This document shows positions 26,322-35,356 of a stretch of 58,900 bases of DNA, in pieces. Within the stretch, counting starts at the first letter, position 1. Every line of letters begins with the position of its first letter. The notes under the pieces were generated by a model. That model searched no databases. It had not been told where the DNA came from and worked only from the letters and a program-made list of their open reading frames with translations. The translations under genes and the position numbers were made by a program. Origin of the DNA: Desulfovibrio sp. (GTDB lineage: Bacteria > Desulfobacterota > Desulfovibrionia > Desulfovibrionales > Desulfovibrionaceae); contig JAISTH010000075.1 in NCBI GenBank assembly GCA_031272715.1, positions 1-58,900 of the forward strand, in the 5' to 3' direction.

Positions 26322-27491
26322 CTAAGATGAGGCGTAACTGGCCTGTGTCGAAGCGTTCTCCCATGTTTTAACGGGATTCTCGTCAAATTTGTTGTCCGCA
26401 GCATTCTCCAGAAGTTTCGACAGTTTTGTCCTAATAATTGGGCCATTTTCTGCACCCAGTAGCCTCTCAAACTGCCCTGTGGATACGCATGGGCATAAAC
26501 AGTACTTGAAGAACCAGCGAGCGCAGGCGTCAGGATCATCTGCAGGCGGAGGCTTTTCAATGGGCGAATATTGCTCGATGCACTCATCTGTTGCGTCTCC
26601 CATAAAGCCCAGATTGGCTCTGCGTGGCTTGTCCAGCGATTCATCCGTCAATGTCCAAGGCAGTCCGGGAAGATTGACTATAAGGTTCCGCCATACGATT
26701 TCAAATGCTCTCAGGGCACCATTTTAATCAAAATCAATGTTGAGTGGCAACAATTCAGGAATGGTTCCGACAAGACCGCTAGCAATTTTTTGGAACATAT
26801 TACGATTTGCTTCAGCTCTTGAAGTTTGAATAGTTCTTCCTGTCTGATCTTCAGAAATTTTTGCTAGTTCCTTGAAGCATGCGATGAAAGAGTCAATGTC
26901 TATTGTCAAGAGTTCGAAGCCGTAGGCCATATCATATAAGTCCCTCGGTTTCCCTCGTTGTAGCATTGCCTTGAACTTGGATGCTAGCATATCATCTTGG
27001 GAATGCGAGAGGACAATGGCGTCTCCGCCGTACTATCCGTTACGGACTGAGAATGGGTATAGCTGGTACCCTTGGCCACCTCCTCGTTCTCGTGTGGCGA
27101 TTTCTATTTTTAGTTTGCAAGGATTTGGTTCTTCAGTTTCGGAACGTTCTGGTAGGAACTTAAAAAATAGACGAGCTGAGAATTTTCCACGCTCATAGGA
27201 AGATTTTCCAAACAATGGGACAAGGATATCTTGAATTCTGTTTATAACGGGTCCAATTCCTTCAGGGTGAACTTGGACGAGGTCGATATCCTCAGAGTAC
27301 CTATACGATCTTGCGTACAGTAGCTTGTTTATAGCAGTGCCACCATGGATCGCCACCTTCTCGCGCAAAAGGTCATCTCCATAGATTTCGCAAATAATAC
27401 GGCTGATGAGCAAATCTTGCTCGACCTGGTGGAAGAGTTTCCAAGGAGCAGCTGCCCGGCGCCATTCTGCTATGAGGAAATATGGGATCAT
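26322..27491 (-). pseudogene. AbiEii copy 4 with two in-frame stop codons
   Basis: One continuous reading frame of 390 codons, interrupted only by TAG at 27033-27035 (Trp in copy 1, VRNGWYSG) and TAA at 26724-26726 (Glu in copy 1). Between and after the stops it reads normally: MLASKFKAMLQRGKPRDLYDM, LLPLNIDFD, then ALRAFEIVWRNLIVNLPG. About 80 further residues form a C-terminal extension (CARWFFKYCLCPCVSTGQFERLLGA) that copy 1 lacks. The nucleotidyltransferase motif HGGTAINKLLY...SEDIDLV is unmutated. Two point mutations suffice to explain inactivation. Confidence 0.8.
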
Positions 27492-28302
27492 ATGTCGTAC
27501 TCTATTTCGTCATTGATGATGATTTTCCATCTCTCATCAACGTTATATTTTGGATGAAGCTTGAGTATCTCCAGTACTCTGGGGTTCAGTCTGATATGTC
27601 GCATTTTAGGACTAAGGAAACAACGAAGCGCATCGGCCTGTGGGGTCAATTCAGCAAGATCGAAGAAAAAGCCGAGTCTACGGACGATACAGTTGGGAAA
27701 GTATTTGGCGAGTTCTCGCAGTCGGTCGGGTTTCGCTCGTTCGCCCATGTCCTTCACGACTTGACCGATGAGCCATGTCTCAGATGAACGTCTGCGCACG
27801 AAATCAACTAGATCGAAGAGCGTGAGTTCTGGGGATGCCACGATCAATCCATTCTTGCGGCGAGCCAGCCATGGATCTTTATTTAATTTTAGAACATGCG
27901 AGTATTTTGGGTCAGAAAAAAAATTTTTGCGTATTTCGTACAGATATCTGGTATGTTTTGTGGCGCAACAATGTGTATTGACATGATCGCTTGATGGGTT
28001 GCTCCGTAGAAATCGTATGCAGCGCTCAAGTGCGACATGCGGTATGGGATGCCGAGGAATCCCATGTAGGCGTGGATCCATTTCGTTGAATCAGCATCAA
28101 GGTTCGTCCTGCCATCTTCTGCGAGGATATAGAACCCAGGGCAAGGGCATACGGCATCGCCTGCGTTCACTAGGTCGACGATGTCGCCGAGGAAGACTTG
28201 CGGCGGCTGCCCCAAAGCCTCGGACAGGGACCTGTCCGTGAAGAAGGGCGGCCCAGAACTGCGCAAATGATCCAGATGCCTGGCAAGGTTCACGTCTGTC
28301 AT
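27488..28302 (-). pseudogene. AbiEi copy 4 with one frameshift
   Basis: ATG 28302 (MTDVNLARHLDHLRSSGPP) opens a frame that runs through GFYILAEDG and IPDICTKYAKIFF, then breaks at about 27893 inside the segment that reads RMFAKVN in copy 3. It resumes one frame over with LNKDPWLARRKNGLIVASPELTLFDLVDF and ends at 27488. The total length of 815 nt is 1 nt short of a multiple of three, consistent with a single-base deletion. Confidence 0.8.
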
Positions 28303-29053
28303 CGTCTTCCTCCCGCATGGTGGGCAGGACCGCACGGCAACCCGGTTCCGAGGTATGTCCGGCGTTTCGGGGCAACCGGCCGGTTGCGGGCACATGCGAA
28401 ACCGGATTGATATTTTCTGTCCATGTGCGGGAGCACTATGCGCCTAACCAATGCCCTTGCCAAGCCCCACCGCAACCGGCATCGGCCGCACCCTTGGGCG
28501 ATGACTTCCCAGAGAGGGGGCACGGGCAGTCCTGGGGGCGGGGATGTGGCGTCTTTTGCGGGAAGGTGGGGGGATTGCAGGCATTCCCCATCCCGGCACC
28601 ACTGCACGGGCAGGTCCAGTGCGGGCGCCGATTTGCCCGTATGCTCGGGATCACGGCGATGGCAGAAGAGTGCGTCCGCGCCCTGTCCTGGTGTTGAGGG
28701 TGCCGTGGTGCCGACCGGCGCCGTGGAATGTCGACGGCCCTGTGAGTTTTCGGCCCTTCAACGGCCATACGGGCCGGTTGTCTGTAAGGCCGACCTGCGC
28801 ATGACGGGGGGGGGTGGACGGCGGTCGCAAAGTGTGCTATTATATTATGTTTGGAAAGGTCGCCTTGGGCATGAATGTTATGCAAAAACCGTGCCAGCGG
28901 AGAAATTCCGTTGCCCATGTCGTTCTGTGTGCATATTGCTTGACACCACGCCCTTGAGCTAATGTCCAATGCCTTCAAAAGGATTGTTTCTCCAGAACGG
29001 AATGTCCGATCCGCATTTAAACTCATTGTTACGCTATATAAGGAAAACAAAAA
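28303..29053. other. Gap upstream of AbiE copy 4, GC-rich then AT-rich
   Basis: About 750 bp without a supported gene; open frames here are low-complexity. It includes the 16-bp palindrome at 28372-28387. From about 28840 the composition becomes AT-rich toward the small zinc-ribbon gene. Confidence 0.4.
28372..28387. promoter_or_regulatory. 16-bp perfect palindrome upstream of abiEi-4
   Basis: GCAACCGGCCGGTTGC is a perfect palindrome 70-85 bp upstream of the abiEi-4 start. AbiEi proteins are known to bind inverted repeats in their promoters, so it is an operator candidate; it is not found before copies 2 and 3. Confidence 0.35.
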
Positions 29054-29257
29054 TTGTCAATTTTTTCACCGCGTGAGGCTCAGACAAAGATGCCATGCCC
29101 GGCATGCAAGTCCCCTCTCATCATAAAGCGTGCCTGCCGTGAGGTGTCATTGGAATGCCCGTCCTGCGGAGCACGCTATACTGTTGCCGAATGCATCAAG
29201 AATGCCGATGAAGTAATGGAGGAATTTCTAGACCAAGTTTACGTGAATCGTATTTGA
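29054..29257 (+). CDS. Small dual-CxxC zinc-ribbon protein
   Basis: 67 aa from TTG 29054 (AAGGA 10 nt upstream), or 55 aa from ATG 29090. The core is MPCPACKSPLIIKR followed by LECPSCGARYTV: two CxxC knuckles 19 residues apart, typical of a treble-clef or ribbon zinc site. An acidic helical tail follows (NADEVMEEFLDQVY). It resembles the short dual-CxxC proteins common in Desulfovibrio-type genomes, some of which carry selenocysteine; no in-frame TGA is present here. Function is unknown. It lies 100 bp upstream of a tRNA gene. Confidence 0.6.
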   Translation: MSIFSPREAQTKMPCPACKSPLIIKRACREVSLECPSCGARYTVAECIKNADEVMEEFLDQVYVNRI

Positions 29258-29358
29258 TTTTGAAGCGACTTGCCATTTCCTCCTAGTATTTTATGCTTGG
29301 CTTCTGTTACAAGAAAAATTTCACGTTTTTATTTGTACACAAATATTTTTTCTAATTC

Positions 29359-29435
29359 GCGCCCATAGCTCAGATGGATAGAGCAACAGCCTTCTAAGCT
29401 GTGGGTCCCAGGTTCGAATCCTGGTGGGCGCGCCA
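29359..29435 (+). tRNA. tRNA-Arg (anticodon TCT)
   Basis: Cloverleaf: acceptor GCGCCCA (29359-29365) with TGGGCGC (29425-29431); D arm AGCTCAGATGGATAGAGC; anticodon stem ACAGC/GCTGT enclosing the loop CTTCTAA with TCT at 29393-29395; T arm CCAGG-TTCGAAT-CCTGG; discriminator G and encoded CCA at 29433-29435. It reads AGA codons, which are rare in the GC-rich genes here. tRNA genes are common integration sites, and an accessory region lies directly upstream. Confidence 0.97.
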
Positions 29436-29791
29436 ACCTTTTTTTAGATAACATCATTTAATCGCTTTACTGTAAATTTCACATTTTGCTGACATATCAA
29501 ATGCCAATCGTGATTACCCGTAAATAAGATTTTATCTAAAAATTTTTTCCTAATATCACAATTTTTACCCCCTATGTCAGAATCCATCATCGCTGCCCAG
29601 CCGCACTAAGCACTCATTTTGACCTGAAATATATCGATCTACGTCATGTCCCTCCATGACGTTGCACGTGTCGTGGCGACAGAGTTTGACACGAATTACA
29701 CCGCACCAGCCCCTTCACTCCGGACGAGCGCCGCGCATCGGCCATGCAGGCCGTCATGCGTTCCGCCAACCTTATCCCCCAGGGATGCCCC
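29436..29791. other. AT-rich spacer between tRNA-Arg and amidohydrolase
   Basis: About 355 bp. The first 200 bp are AT-rich without an open frame, integrase or obvious attachment-site duplicate of the tRNA 3' end. The last 90 bp are GC-rich leader of the amidohydrolase gene, whose frame is open but lacks a ribosome site before 29781. Confidence 0.4.
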
Positions 29792-31459
29792 ATGGTCTGC
29801 GCCGCACCTACCATCTTCACCAATGCCAGGATCGTCACCCTCTGGGAGGCTCTCCCGGAGGTCGATGCCGTCAGCGTCGTCTCCGGCCGCATAATGCACA
29901 TGGGAACCCTTGAAGAGGTTCGCCTGGCGTGCGGGAATACCGCCAAGGAAGTCGATTGCGGCGGAGGAACGCTGTATCCGGGCTTCATCGACACCCACAG
30001 TCATCTCTCCCTGTACGCGGGATGCATCTCCCATGTTCGCTGCGGCGCGGAACTGGGATCCGTCGCCTCGGTGCTGGAGGCGCTCAGACGATGGGGTGAC
30101 GACCACCCTGAGGCCGACTGGATCATCGGCTATGGATATGACGACTCCGGCATCGGGGACAAACGCCATCTGGCGAGAAATGACCTTGACGCCGTCAGTC
30201 GGGACCGTCCGGTCTTCGTCAAGCACATGTCCTTGCATCTCGGCTACGCGAACACCCCGGCACTGGAACGGCTGGGCATCGGCCGGGACTCGGCGGTGCG
30301 GGGCGGCGAGATATATCGCGACGATGCCGGCACTCCGACCGGCGTCCTCGCGGAGAATGCGGCCTTCGCGGCCTTCGCCGGCCTTCCCTCCCTCGGCCCC
30401 GGGCAGTTCGCCTCGAACCTTCGCAAGGCAATGGCCCACTACAACGCCCAGGGATTCACCACCATCATGGACGGCGGAGTGGATCTCGATGGCGCCCCGG
30501 ATAGGGTCATGAACGCATACATGTCCCTGGCAAGGTCGCAGGAACTCACGGCTCGCATCTATCTCCAGTTCCTGCCCGACATCGCCGAAAGACTCGCCTC
30601 CCTTGGGCTCTGGGAATGGGGCGACGAACATCTGGCGTTCGGGGGGGTGAAATGCTTCGCCGACGGATCCATCCAGGCCTACACCGCCGCCTTGGAGGAG
30701 GAGTATTTCGGACGGCCGGGATGGCGGGGCGAACTGGTCCTGGAACCGGACGAACTCGAGAGGATCGTTTCCCGATACCATCGCCTGGGCGTGCAGGTGG
30801 CGATCCACGTGAACGGGGACCGTGCCGTGGAGACGGCGTTGCTGGCCTTCGAGAAGGCCGCGGCGGAATGGGGGAGGAAAGGCTCCTCCCCTCTCGCGCC
30901 CGTTGAGAGGTCCACGGGCCCTGTGCCTCCTCTTGCACCCTGCAAGGCCCCTCACATGCTCGTCCACGCACAACTCGCCACCCCTGCCCAGATCCAACGC
31001 ATGAGGGACTGCGGCGTCTTCCCCACCTTCTTCGCCCGTCACGTGACCGTCTTCGGAGAACGGCACCGCGCCATATACCTCGGACCGGAGCGTGCCGCCC
31101 GCCTCGACCCCGTAGGCGTTTGTCTGCGTCTCGGCATGCCCTTCGGACTGCATGTCGACACCCCGGTGCTCCCCCCGACGGCCCTTGGCAGCATGTACTC
31201 GGCCGTCACAAGACGTACAGACGCGGGGAACCTGCTGGGAGAGGAGTTCGCCATCGGTCCGCTGGACGCCCTTCGCGCCTACACGGTCCATGCGGCGCGA
31301 TGCTGTGGCGGGGAGCGGGACAGGGGGTGCCTGCGGCCCGGACTGTTGGGGGATTTCGTCGTGCTCTCTCACGATCTGGAAAGGGAGGACCCCTTGCGCT
31401 GGGATGAGATAAAGGTGTACATGACGGTTTGCGGCGGGAACATCGTGTTCGGCGCCTGA
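29792..31459 (+). CDS. YtcJ-type metal-dependent amidohydrolase
   Basis: 555 aa from ATG 29792, chosen because AGGGA lies 6 nt upstream; an in-frame ATG at 29744 lacks a site. It belongs to the amidohydrolase superfamily (COG1574-like), TIM-barrel hydrolases of exocyclic amides and imides. The N-terminal GGGTLYPGFIDTHSHLSLY holds the HxH metal pair. Later metal and active-site regions are GGVKCFADGSIQAYTAAL, VAIHVNGDRAVETAL and LVHAQLATPAQIQRM, and FGLHVDTPVLPP carries the final Asp. No export signal, so cytoplasmic. It is followed by a TRAP transporter, suggesting that it processes the imported compound; the substrate cannot be read from the sequence. Confidence 0.82.
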   Translation: MVCAAPTIFTNARIVTLWEALPEVDAVSVVSGRIMHMGTLEEVRLACGNTAKEVDCGGGTLYPGFIDTHSHLSLYAGCISHVRCGAELGSVASVLEALRRWGDDHPEADWIIGYGYDDSGIGDKRHLARNDLDAVSRDRPVFVKHMSLHLGYANTPALERLGIGRDSAVRGGEIYRDDAGTPTGVLAENAAFAAFAGLPSLGPGQFASNLRKAMAHYNAQGFTTIMDGGVDLDGAPDRVMNAYMSLARSQELTARIYLQFLPDIAERLASLGLWEWGDEHLAFGGVKCFADGSIQAYTAALEEEYFGRPGWRGELVLEPDELERIVSRYHRLGVQVAIHVNGDRAVETALLAFEKAAAEWGRKGSSPLAPVERSTGPVPPLAPCKAPHMLVHAQLATPAQIQRMRDCGVFPTFFARHVTVFGERHRAIYLGPERAARLDPVGVCLRLGMPFGLHVDTPVLPPTALGSMYSAVTRRTDAGNLLGEEFAIGPLDALRAYTVHAARCCGGERDRGCLRPGLLGDFVVLSHDLEREDPLRWDEIKVYMTVCGGNIVFGA

Positions 31460-31699
31460 CCGGGACGACGTCCCCCAGGTCCGCTCCGGGAACCCCGCCA
31501 GGATACTCTCCCAAGGCCGCCTTGTGGCATCCTCGTGCCGCATCCGGAACCTGCGGTCCATCCATTCCCCCCATTTCGCGCATCGGCTGGGGTGTCGGCC
31601 CCGGGACGCCTCCCGCGACCGATTTCTGCAAATCAGGAAAAAATTTTGGAGGGCGCGCATCCGCTCCGGTCGCATCCGGGGTTTCGGCGCGAAAGCGAC

Positions 31700-32716
31700 A
31701 TGAGAAAGATCCTCTTGGCTCTGGCAGTGCTGTCGGCGCTCATGCTGGTCTCTCCGGCGAGGCCCGTGGCCGCGGCGAAAATCCCGGTGATCGTGGCGTC
31801 CTCTGTGGATACCAGCGCGCAGAACTATCTGCACATGACCTTCACCAAGCTGTTCGAGCTGGCCAACGCCTACTCCGATGGCGCCTTTGACTTCCAGATC
31901 TTCCCCAGCATGCAGCTCGGCGACGAGCAGGAGACCGTCCGGGCCCTGCAACTCGGCACAGTGAACATCTCCGGACTCGCCACCAACAATTTTGCGGTGT
32001 TCGCACCCTCCTGCGGGTGGGTGAACATGCCCTACCTCTTCGACACGCTGGAGCAGTTCAGGAAGATGGTGGACGGGATGTGGACGCAGCACAACGAGTG
32101 GAGCGTCAAGGAGGGCGGCGCCCGGGTGCTGTCCATCGTGGACATCGGCTACCGCCAACTCACCACGGGACCCAAGCATCCCGTGCGCACGCTGAAGGAC
32201 GCCAAGGGCATCAAGATCCGCGTCCCGCAGAATCCGCTGATGGTGGCCACCTTCCGGGCCCTTGGGCTTGAGCCGGTGGCCATCGCCTTCTCCGAGGCGT
32301 TCAACGCCATGCAGCAGGGGGTGGTGGATGGACAGGAGTGCTGCTTCAACCTCGTGGCGACGCTGAAGTACTACGAGGCCCAGAAGTACGCCACCGAGAT
32401 CAATTATGCCGTCCACAGCGCGAACATCATCGTCTCCGAGAAATGGCTGCAGGGGTTGCCCCAGAAGGCCCGGGACGCCCTCATCCGCGCCGGCCGGGAA
32501 GCCATGGAGTTCGAGCGCACCCAGGTCGCCGGCCTTATGAAGGCCGATGCCAAGACCATGACGGATCACGGGATGGTCCTGCTGGGCCCGGTCACGGACA
32601 TGGCCGAATGGATCCGCCTTGGCCGCACCGCCTGGCCCAGGTGCTACGAGGTCATCGGCGCCGGCAATGCCGAGAAGGGCAAGCAGATCGTGGACCTCGC
32701 CCTTTCCAAGAGATAG
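31700..32716 (+). CDS. dctP: TRAP transporter substrate-binding protein DctP
   Basis: 338 aa from ATG 31700. The first 25 residues (MRKILLALAVLSALMLVSPA plus RPVAAA) form a Sec signal peptide, so it is periplasmic. DctP proteins capture organic acids and deliver them to the DctQM membrane pair. Family segments include QLGDEQETVRALQLGTVNI, DIGYRQLTTGPKHPVRTLKDAKGIKIRVPQN-type sequence (the arginine of IRVPQ usually pairs with the ligand carboxylate), and AFNAMQQGVVDGQE. dctQ and dctM follow. The ligand is unknown; TRAP systems commonly take up C4-dicarboxylates, keto acids or sialic acid. Confidence 0.9.
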   Translation: MRKILLALAVLSALMLVSPARPVAAAKIPVIVASSVDTSAQNYLHMTFTKLFELANAYSDGAFDFQIFPSMQLGDEQETVRALQLGTVNISGLATNNFAVFAPSCGWVNMPYLFDTLEQFRKMVDGMWTQHNEWSVKEGGARVLSIVDIGYRQLTTGPKHPVRTLKDAKGIKIRVPQNPLMVATFRALGLEPVAIAFSEAFNAMQQGVVDGQECCFNLVATLKYYEAQKYATEINYAVHSANIIVSEKWLQGLPQKARDALIRAGREAMEFERTQVAGLMKADAKTMTDHGMVLLGPVTDMAEWIRLGRTAWPRCYEVIGAGNAEKGKQIVDLALSKR

Positions 32717-32722
32717 GTCGCG

Positions 32723-33298
32723 ATGTCGCGCCAGCGCGGGGAGGGGTTCCCTCGCCGCGCCGGCCGACCCGCCATGGGTGCCTCGATGTCGGGCGTCATT
32801 GTCCGTTGGCTTGATGAATGGGGCGAGGAATGCTTCGTCTCCCTCATGCTCAGCGCACTGATACTGCTGCTGGGCGTGGAGGTCATCATGCGTGCCGTCT
32901 TCAGGCACTCTTTCCCTTGGATCGACGAACTGTGCAGCTATCTCTTCATCTGGTCGTCCTACATCGGCGTTGCCATCGCAATGAAGCGCAAGGAACAGCT
33001 ACGCGTCCTCTGTCTCATGGAAAGAGTCGAGAAGCGCTTCCCTCGGGTCGGCGTGACATGTTATGTCATTTCGGAGTTGACATTCACTGTATTCTGTTGC
33101 CTTGTCGTTTATTTCAGTATCGAAATGCTTGAAAGCATGATGCAATATACGCAGGTTTCCGGAACTTTAGAAATCAATAAAATATACGTCTATCTTGTCA
33201 TACCGATCAGTATGGTGTTGACGGCTTTTCGCACGTTGCAATCTCTTTATAGGGATTACAGGTCAGGAAACATGCGATTCAAGGGAAGGGGTGACTGA
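32723..33298 (+). CDS. dctQ: TRAP transporter small membrane subunit DctQ
   Basis: 191 aa from ATG 32723; internal starts at 32774 and 32786 would remove a basic leader. Four hydrophobic segments are visible: LMLSALILLLGVEVIMR, FIWSSYIGVAIAM, VISELTFTVFCCLVVYF, and IYVYLVIPISMVLTAF. FPWIDELCSYLFIWSSYIGVA-type sequence is the DctQ signature. Base composition shifts from GC-rich to about even near 33055, inside this gene, and stays lower through dctM. Confidence 0.88.
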   Translation: MSRQRGEGFPRRAGRPAMGASMSGVIVRWLDEWGEECFVSLMLSALILLLGVEVIMRAVFRHSFPWIDELCSYLFIWSSYIGVAIAMKRKEQLRVLCLMERVEKRFPRVGVTCYVISELTFTVFCCLVVYFSIEMLESMMQYTQVSGTLEINKIYVYLVIPISMVLTAFRTLQSLYRDYRSGNMRFKGRGD

Positions 33299-33300
33299 TC

Positions 33301-34569
33301 ATGCTTCTGGTCATCTCTTTCGTGATACTCATGTTTCTTGGCATGCCACTTCTTGGTGTGATTGGCTTGGCATCAATCATATCACTCATCGGCATGCCGT
33401 TCCCCATGGCGTTTATCCCGCAGAATCTATACACGGGGATGGATCAGTTCCCGCTCATTGCGACGATTGGTTTTGTCATGGCAGGATTCCTCATGGAGCC
33501 TGCCGGCATCACGGACGAGATCATAGAAGTGGCAAGAAAGGCTGTCGGTGGCTTTACGGGCGGCCTTGCGATGGTGACGATCCTTGCGTGCATGATCTTC
33601 GCTTCCCTTAGCGGCTCTGGTCCTGCGACCACAGCCGCAATAGGAGGCATCATGATCCCTGGGATGATCAGCGCCGGATATCGCAAGGACGATGCGGCCG
33701 CCGTCTCGGCAACGGGCGGCACTCTGGGAATACTCATCCCGCCTAGCAATCCGATGATTCTTTATGGAGTTGTTGCGAATACCTCCGTAGCCGCACTTTT
33801 CATGGCCGGGTTCATCCCGGGGTTCGTGTTGACGACCCTCATGTGCGTGACGGCTTATTGCATTGCCAGGAAGCGTGGCTACAAAGGAACAGGCGAAAGA
33901 TTTTCTTTCAGGAAGCTTGGCAAGGCGCTTTGGGATGGGAAGTGGGCGTTGACAACGCCGGCACTCATTCTGGGAGGCATTTACGGCGGGTTCTTCACAC
34001 CCACTGAGGCGGCTGAGGTCGGTGTGCTCTGGACACTTTTCGTTGGCCTTTTCATTTACAGAACACTCAACTGGAAGAACATAACATCGGCTCTCGTCAG
34101 AACATCCGCCTTTGCCGGATCGGCCACCGTCCTTGTGGGTGTTTCCATGACCTTTTCGCGTCTGTTGACTCTCTACAGAATACCGCAGACGGTCGGGACG
34201 TTTCTCGCATCCATATCCACCGATCCAACGGTTACGCTGCTACTTATTGCTGTCTTCATCTTTCTTTGCGGATTCATTGCTGACACGTTGGCGATGGTCG
34301 TCGTCTTGACGCCGATATTCCTCCCAGTGACAAATGCACTTGGCATCAATCCAATACAGCTTGGAATACTGTTCGTTGTCTGTTGTGAGACGGGTTTTCT
34401 GACGCCACCTTTTGGAGCGAATCTCTTCATAACGATGAAAATAACAGATGTCAAGTTTGAGGCAGTCGCATTGCGTGCGTTACCATATCTTATTGCGATG
34501 TGGATATTGATAGTCGTTATTGCAGCATTTCCTAAATTTGTGCTATTCTTGCCTAAGCTATTGATGTAA
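33301..34569 (+). CDS. dctM: TRAP transporter large permease DctM
   Basis: 422 aa with about twelve membrane segments; it is the Na+-coupled elevator subunit that moves the substrate. Signatures: GLASIISLIGMPF near the start, LSGSGPATTAAIGGIMIPGM, LIPPSNPMILYGVVANTSV, and late GFIADTLAMVVVLTPIFLP followed by ETGFLTPPFGANLF. It starts 2 nt after dctQ, so the subunits are coupled. GC content is clearly below that of dctP and the amidohydrolase. Confidence 0.92.
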   Translation: MLLVISFVILMFLGMPLLGVIGLASIISLIGMPFPMAFIPQNLYTGMDQFPLIATIGFVMAGFLMEPAGITDEIIEVARKAVGGFTGGLAMVTILACMIFASLSGSGPATTAAIGGIMIPGMISAGYRKDDAAAVSATGGTLGILIPPSNPMILYGVVANTSVAALFMAGFIPGFVLTTLMCVTAYCIARKRGYKGTGERFSFRKLGKALWDGKWALTTPALILGGIYGGFFTPTEAAEVGVLWTLFVGLFIYRTLNWKNITSALVRTSAFAGSATVLVGVSMTFSRLLTLYRIPQTVGTFLASISTDPTVTLLLIAVFIFLCGFIADTLAMVVVLTPIFLPVTNALGINPIQLGILFVVCCETGFLTPPFGANLFITMKITDVKFEAVALRALPYLIAMWILIVVIAAFPKFVLFLPKLLM

Positions 34570-34692
34570 AACGGATAGTTCTATGCTTGTGTGCGTTTTG
34601 CAACATCACATAGTAAATAAATAAATCTCAACATTTCATACTTGTTTGACATTTCCCCTGTTGTTCAAACTTTTAACGTTTTTGGAGGCGAG

Positions 34693-35304
34693 ATGCGCTT
34701 CGCAACCCCCCTTTCCAAACTCTTTCTGGCAACGGCCTTCTGCCTTACCGTCGTCATCGGCCTTCCCCACATGGCTTCGGCGGCCGGCGAGCAGCGCGTG
34801 GCGCTTCCCGAGCCCGTCATGACCGGCGGCATGCCTTTGATGGAGGCGCTTGCCAGGCGGATGACCATCCGCGATGTCGATTCCAGGGCCATCGACCTGC
34901 AGAATCTCAGCAACATGCTCTGGTCGGCCTGGGGCATCAACAGGCCCGATGGCCGGCGCACCGTGCCCACGGCCAGGAACAAGCAGGACGTCATGGTCTT
35001 CGTCGCCATGGACAAGGCCGTCTACCGCTACGAGGCCAAGGGGAGCACGCTTGAGAAGGTGGCCGACGCCGACCATGGCGTGTTCGGGAATGCCCCGGTG
35101 ACGCTGATCTATGCCGCGGTGCCCGGGGACGACGTGGGCGGTTTGCACGTCGGGTCCATGTATCAGGACGTGGGGCTCTACTGCGCATCGGTGGGACTTG
35201 GCAACGTCGTCAAGATCACGGGCAAGGACGCCCTGAACGACAAGCTCAAACTGCCTGCGGGCTACAAGGTGTATGCCGTGCAGTCCATAGGCTGGCCCAA
35301 GTAG
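34693..35304 (+). CDS. Exported nitroreductase-family (SagB/ThcOx-like) protein
   Basis: 203 aa from ATG 34693, with TTTGGAGG just upstream. The N-terminus (about 35 residues, LFLATAFCLTVVIGLPHMASA) is a Sec signal peptide, so the enzyme works outside the cytoplasm. The mature part starts as nitroreductases do: LMEALARRMTIRDV (FMN-phosphate-binding Arg pair), LQNLSNMLWSAWGINRPDG, then RRTVPTARNKQ and LYCASVGLGNVV. Such proteins bind FMN and reduce or oxidise small molecules. Its position after the TRAP operon suggests a shared regulon, but the 120-bp AT-rich gap allows a separate promoter. Substrate unknown. Confidence 0.75.
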   Translation: MRFATPLSKLFLATAFCLTVVIGLPHMASAAGEQRVALPEPVMTGGMPLMEALARRMTIRDVDSRAIDLQNLSNMLWSAWGINRPDGRRTVPTARNKQDVMVFVAMDKAVYRYEAKGSTLEKVADADHGVFGNAPVTLIYAAVPGDDVGGLHVGSMYQDVGLYCASVGLGNVVKITGKDALNDKLKLPAGYKVYAVQSIGWPK

Positions 35305-35313
35305 CGAATGTCC

Positions 35314-35346
35314 GCCGCCCCCGGCCCTTGGGGGTCCGGGGGCGGC
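35314..35346 (+). terminator. GC-rich hairpin after the nitroreductase gene
   Basis: GCCGCCCCCGG (35314-35324) and CCGGGGGCGGC (35336-35346) form a perfect 11-bp stem with an 11-nt loop, 10 nt after the stop. No T-tract follows, so termination efficiency is uncertain. Confidence 0.5.
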
Positions 35347-35356
35347 CTGATGTGCA

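Noticed and set aside
26724..27035. TAG and TAA in abiEii-4 as stop-codon readthrough
   Set aside because: The stops replace Trp and Glu codons of a decaying copy in an array with other disruptions. Intact genes throughout the window use TAA, TAG and TGA as normal stops.
23154..28302. CRISPR array
   Set aside because: The repeats in this region are about 1-kb gene duplications, not short regularly spaced repeats; no CRISPR pattern or cas genes were found anywhere in the window.
29696..32908. A 1070-codon minus-strand open frame across the amidohydrolase and dctP
   Set aside because: Antisense shadow of two well-supported genes; no family features.
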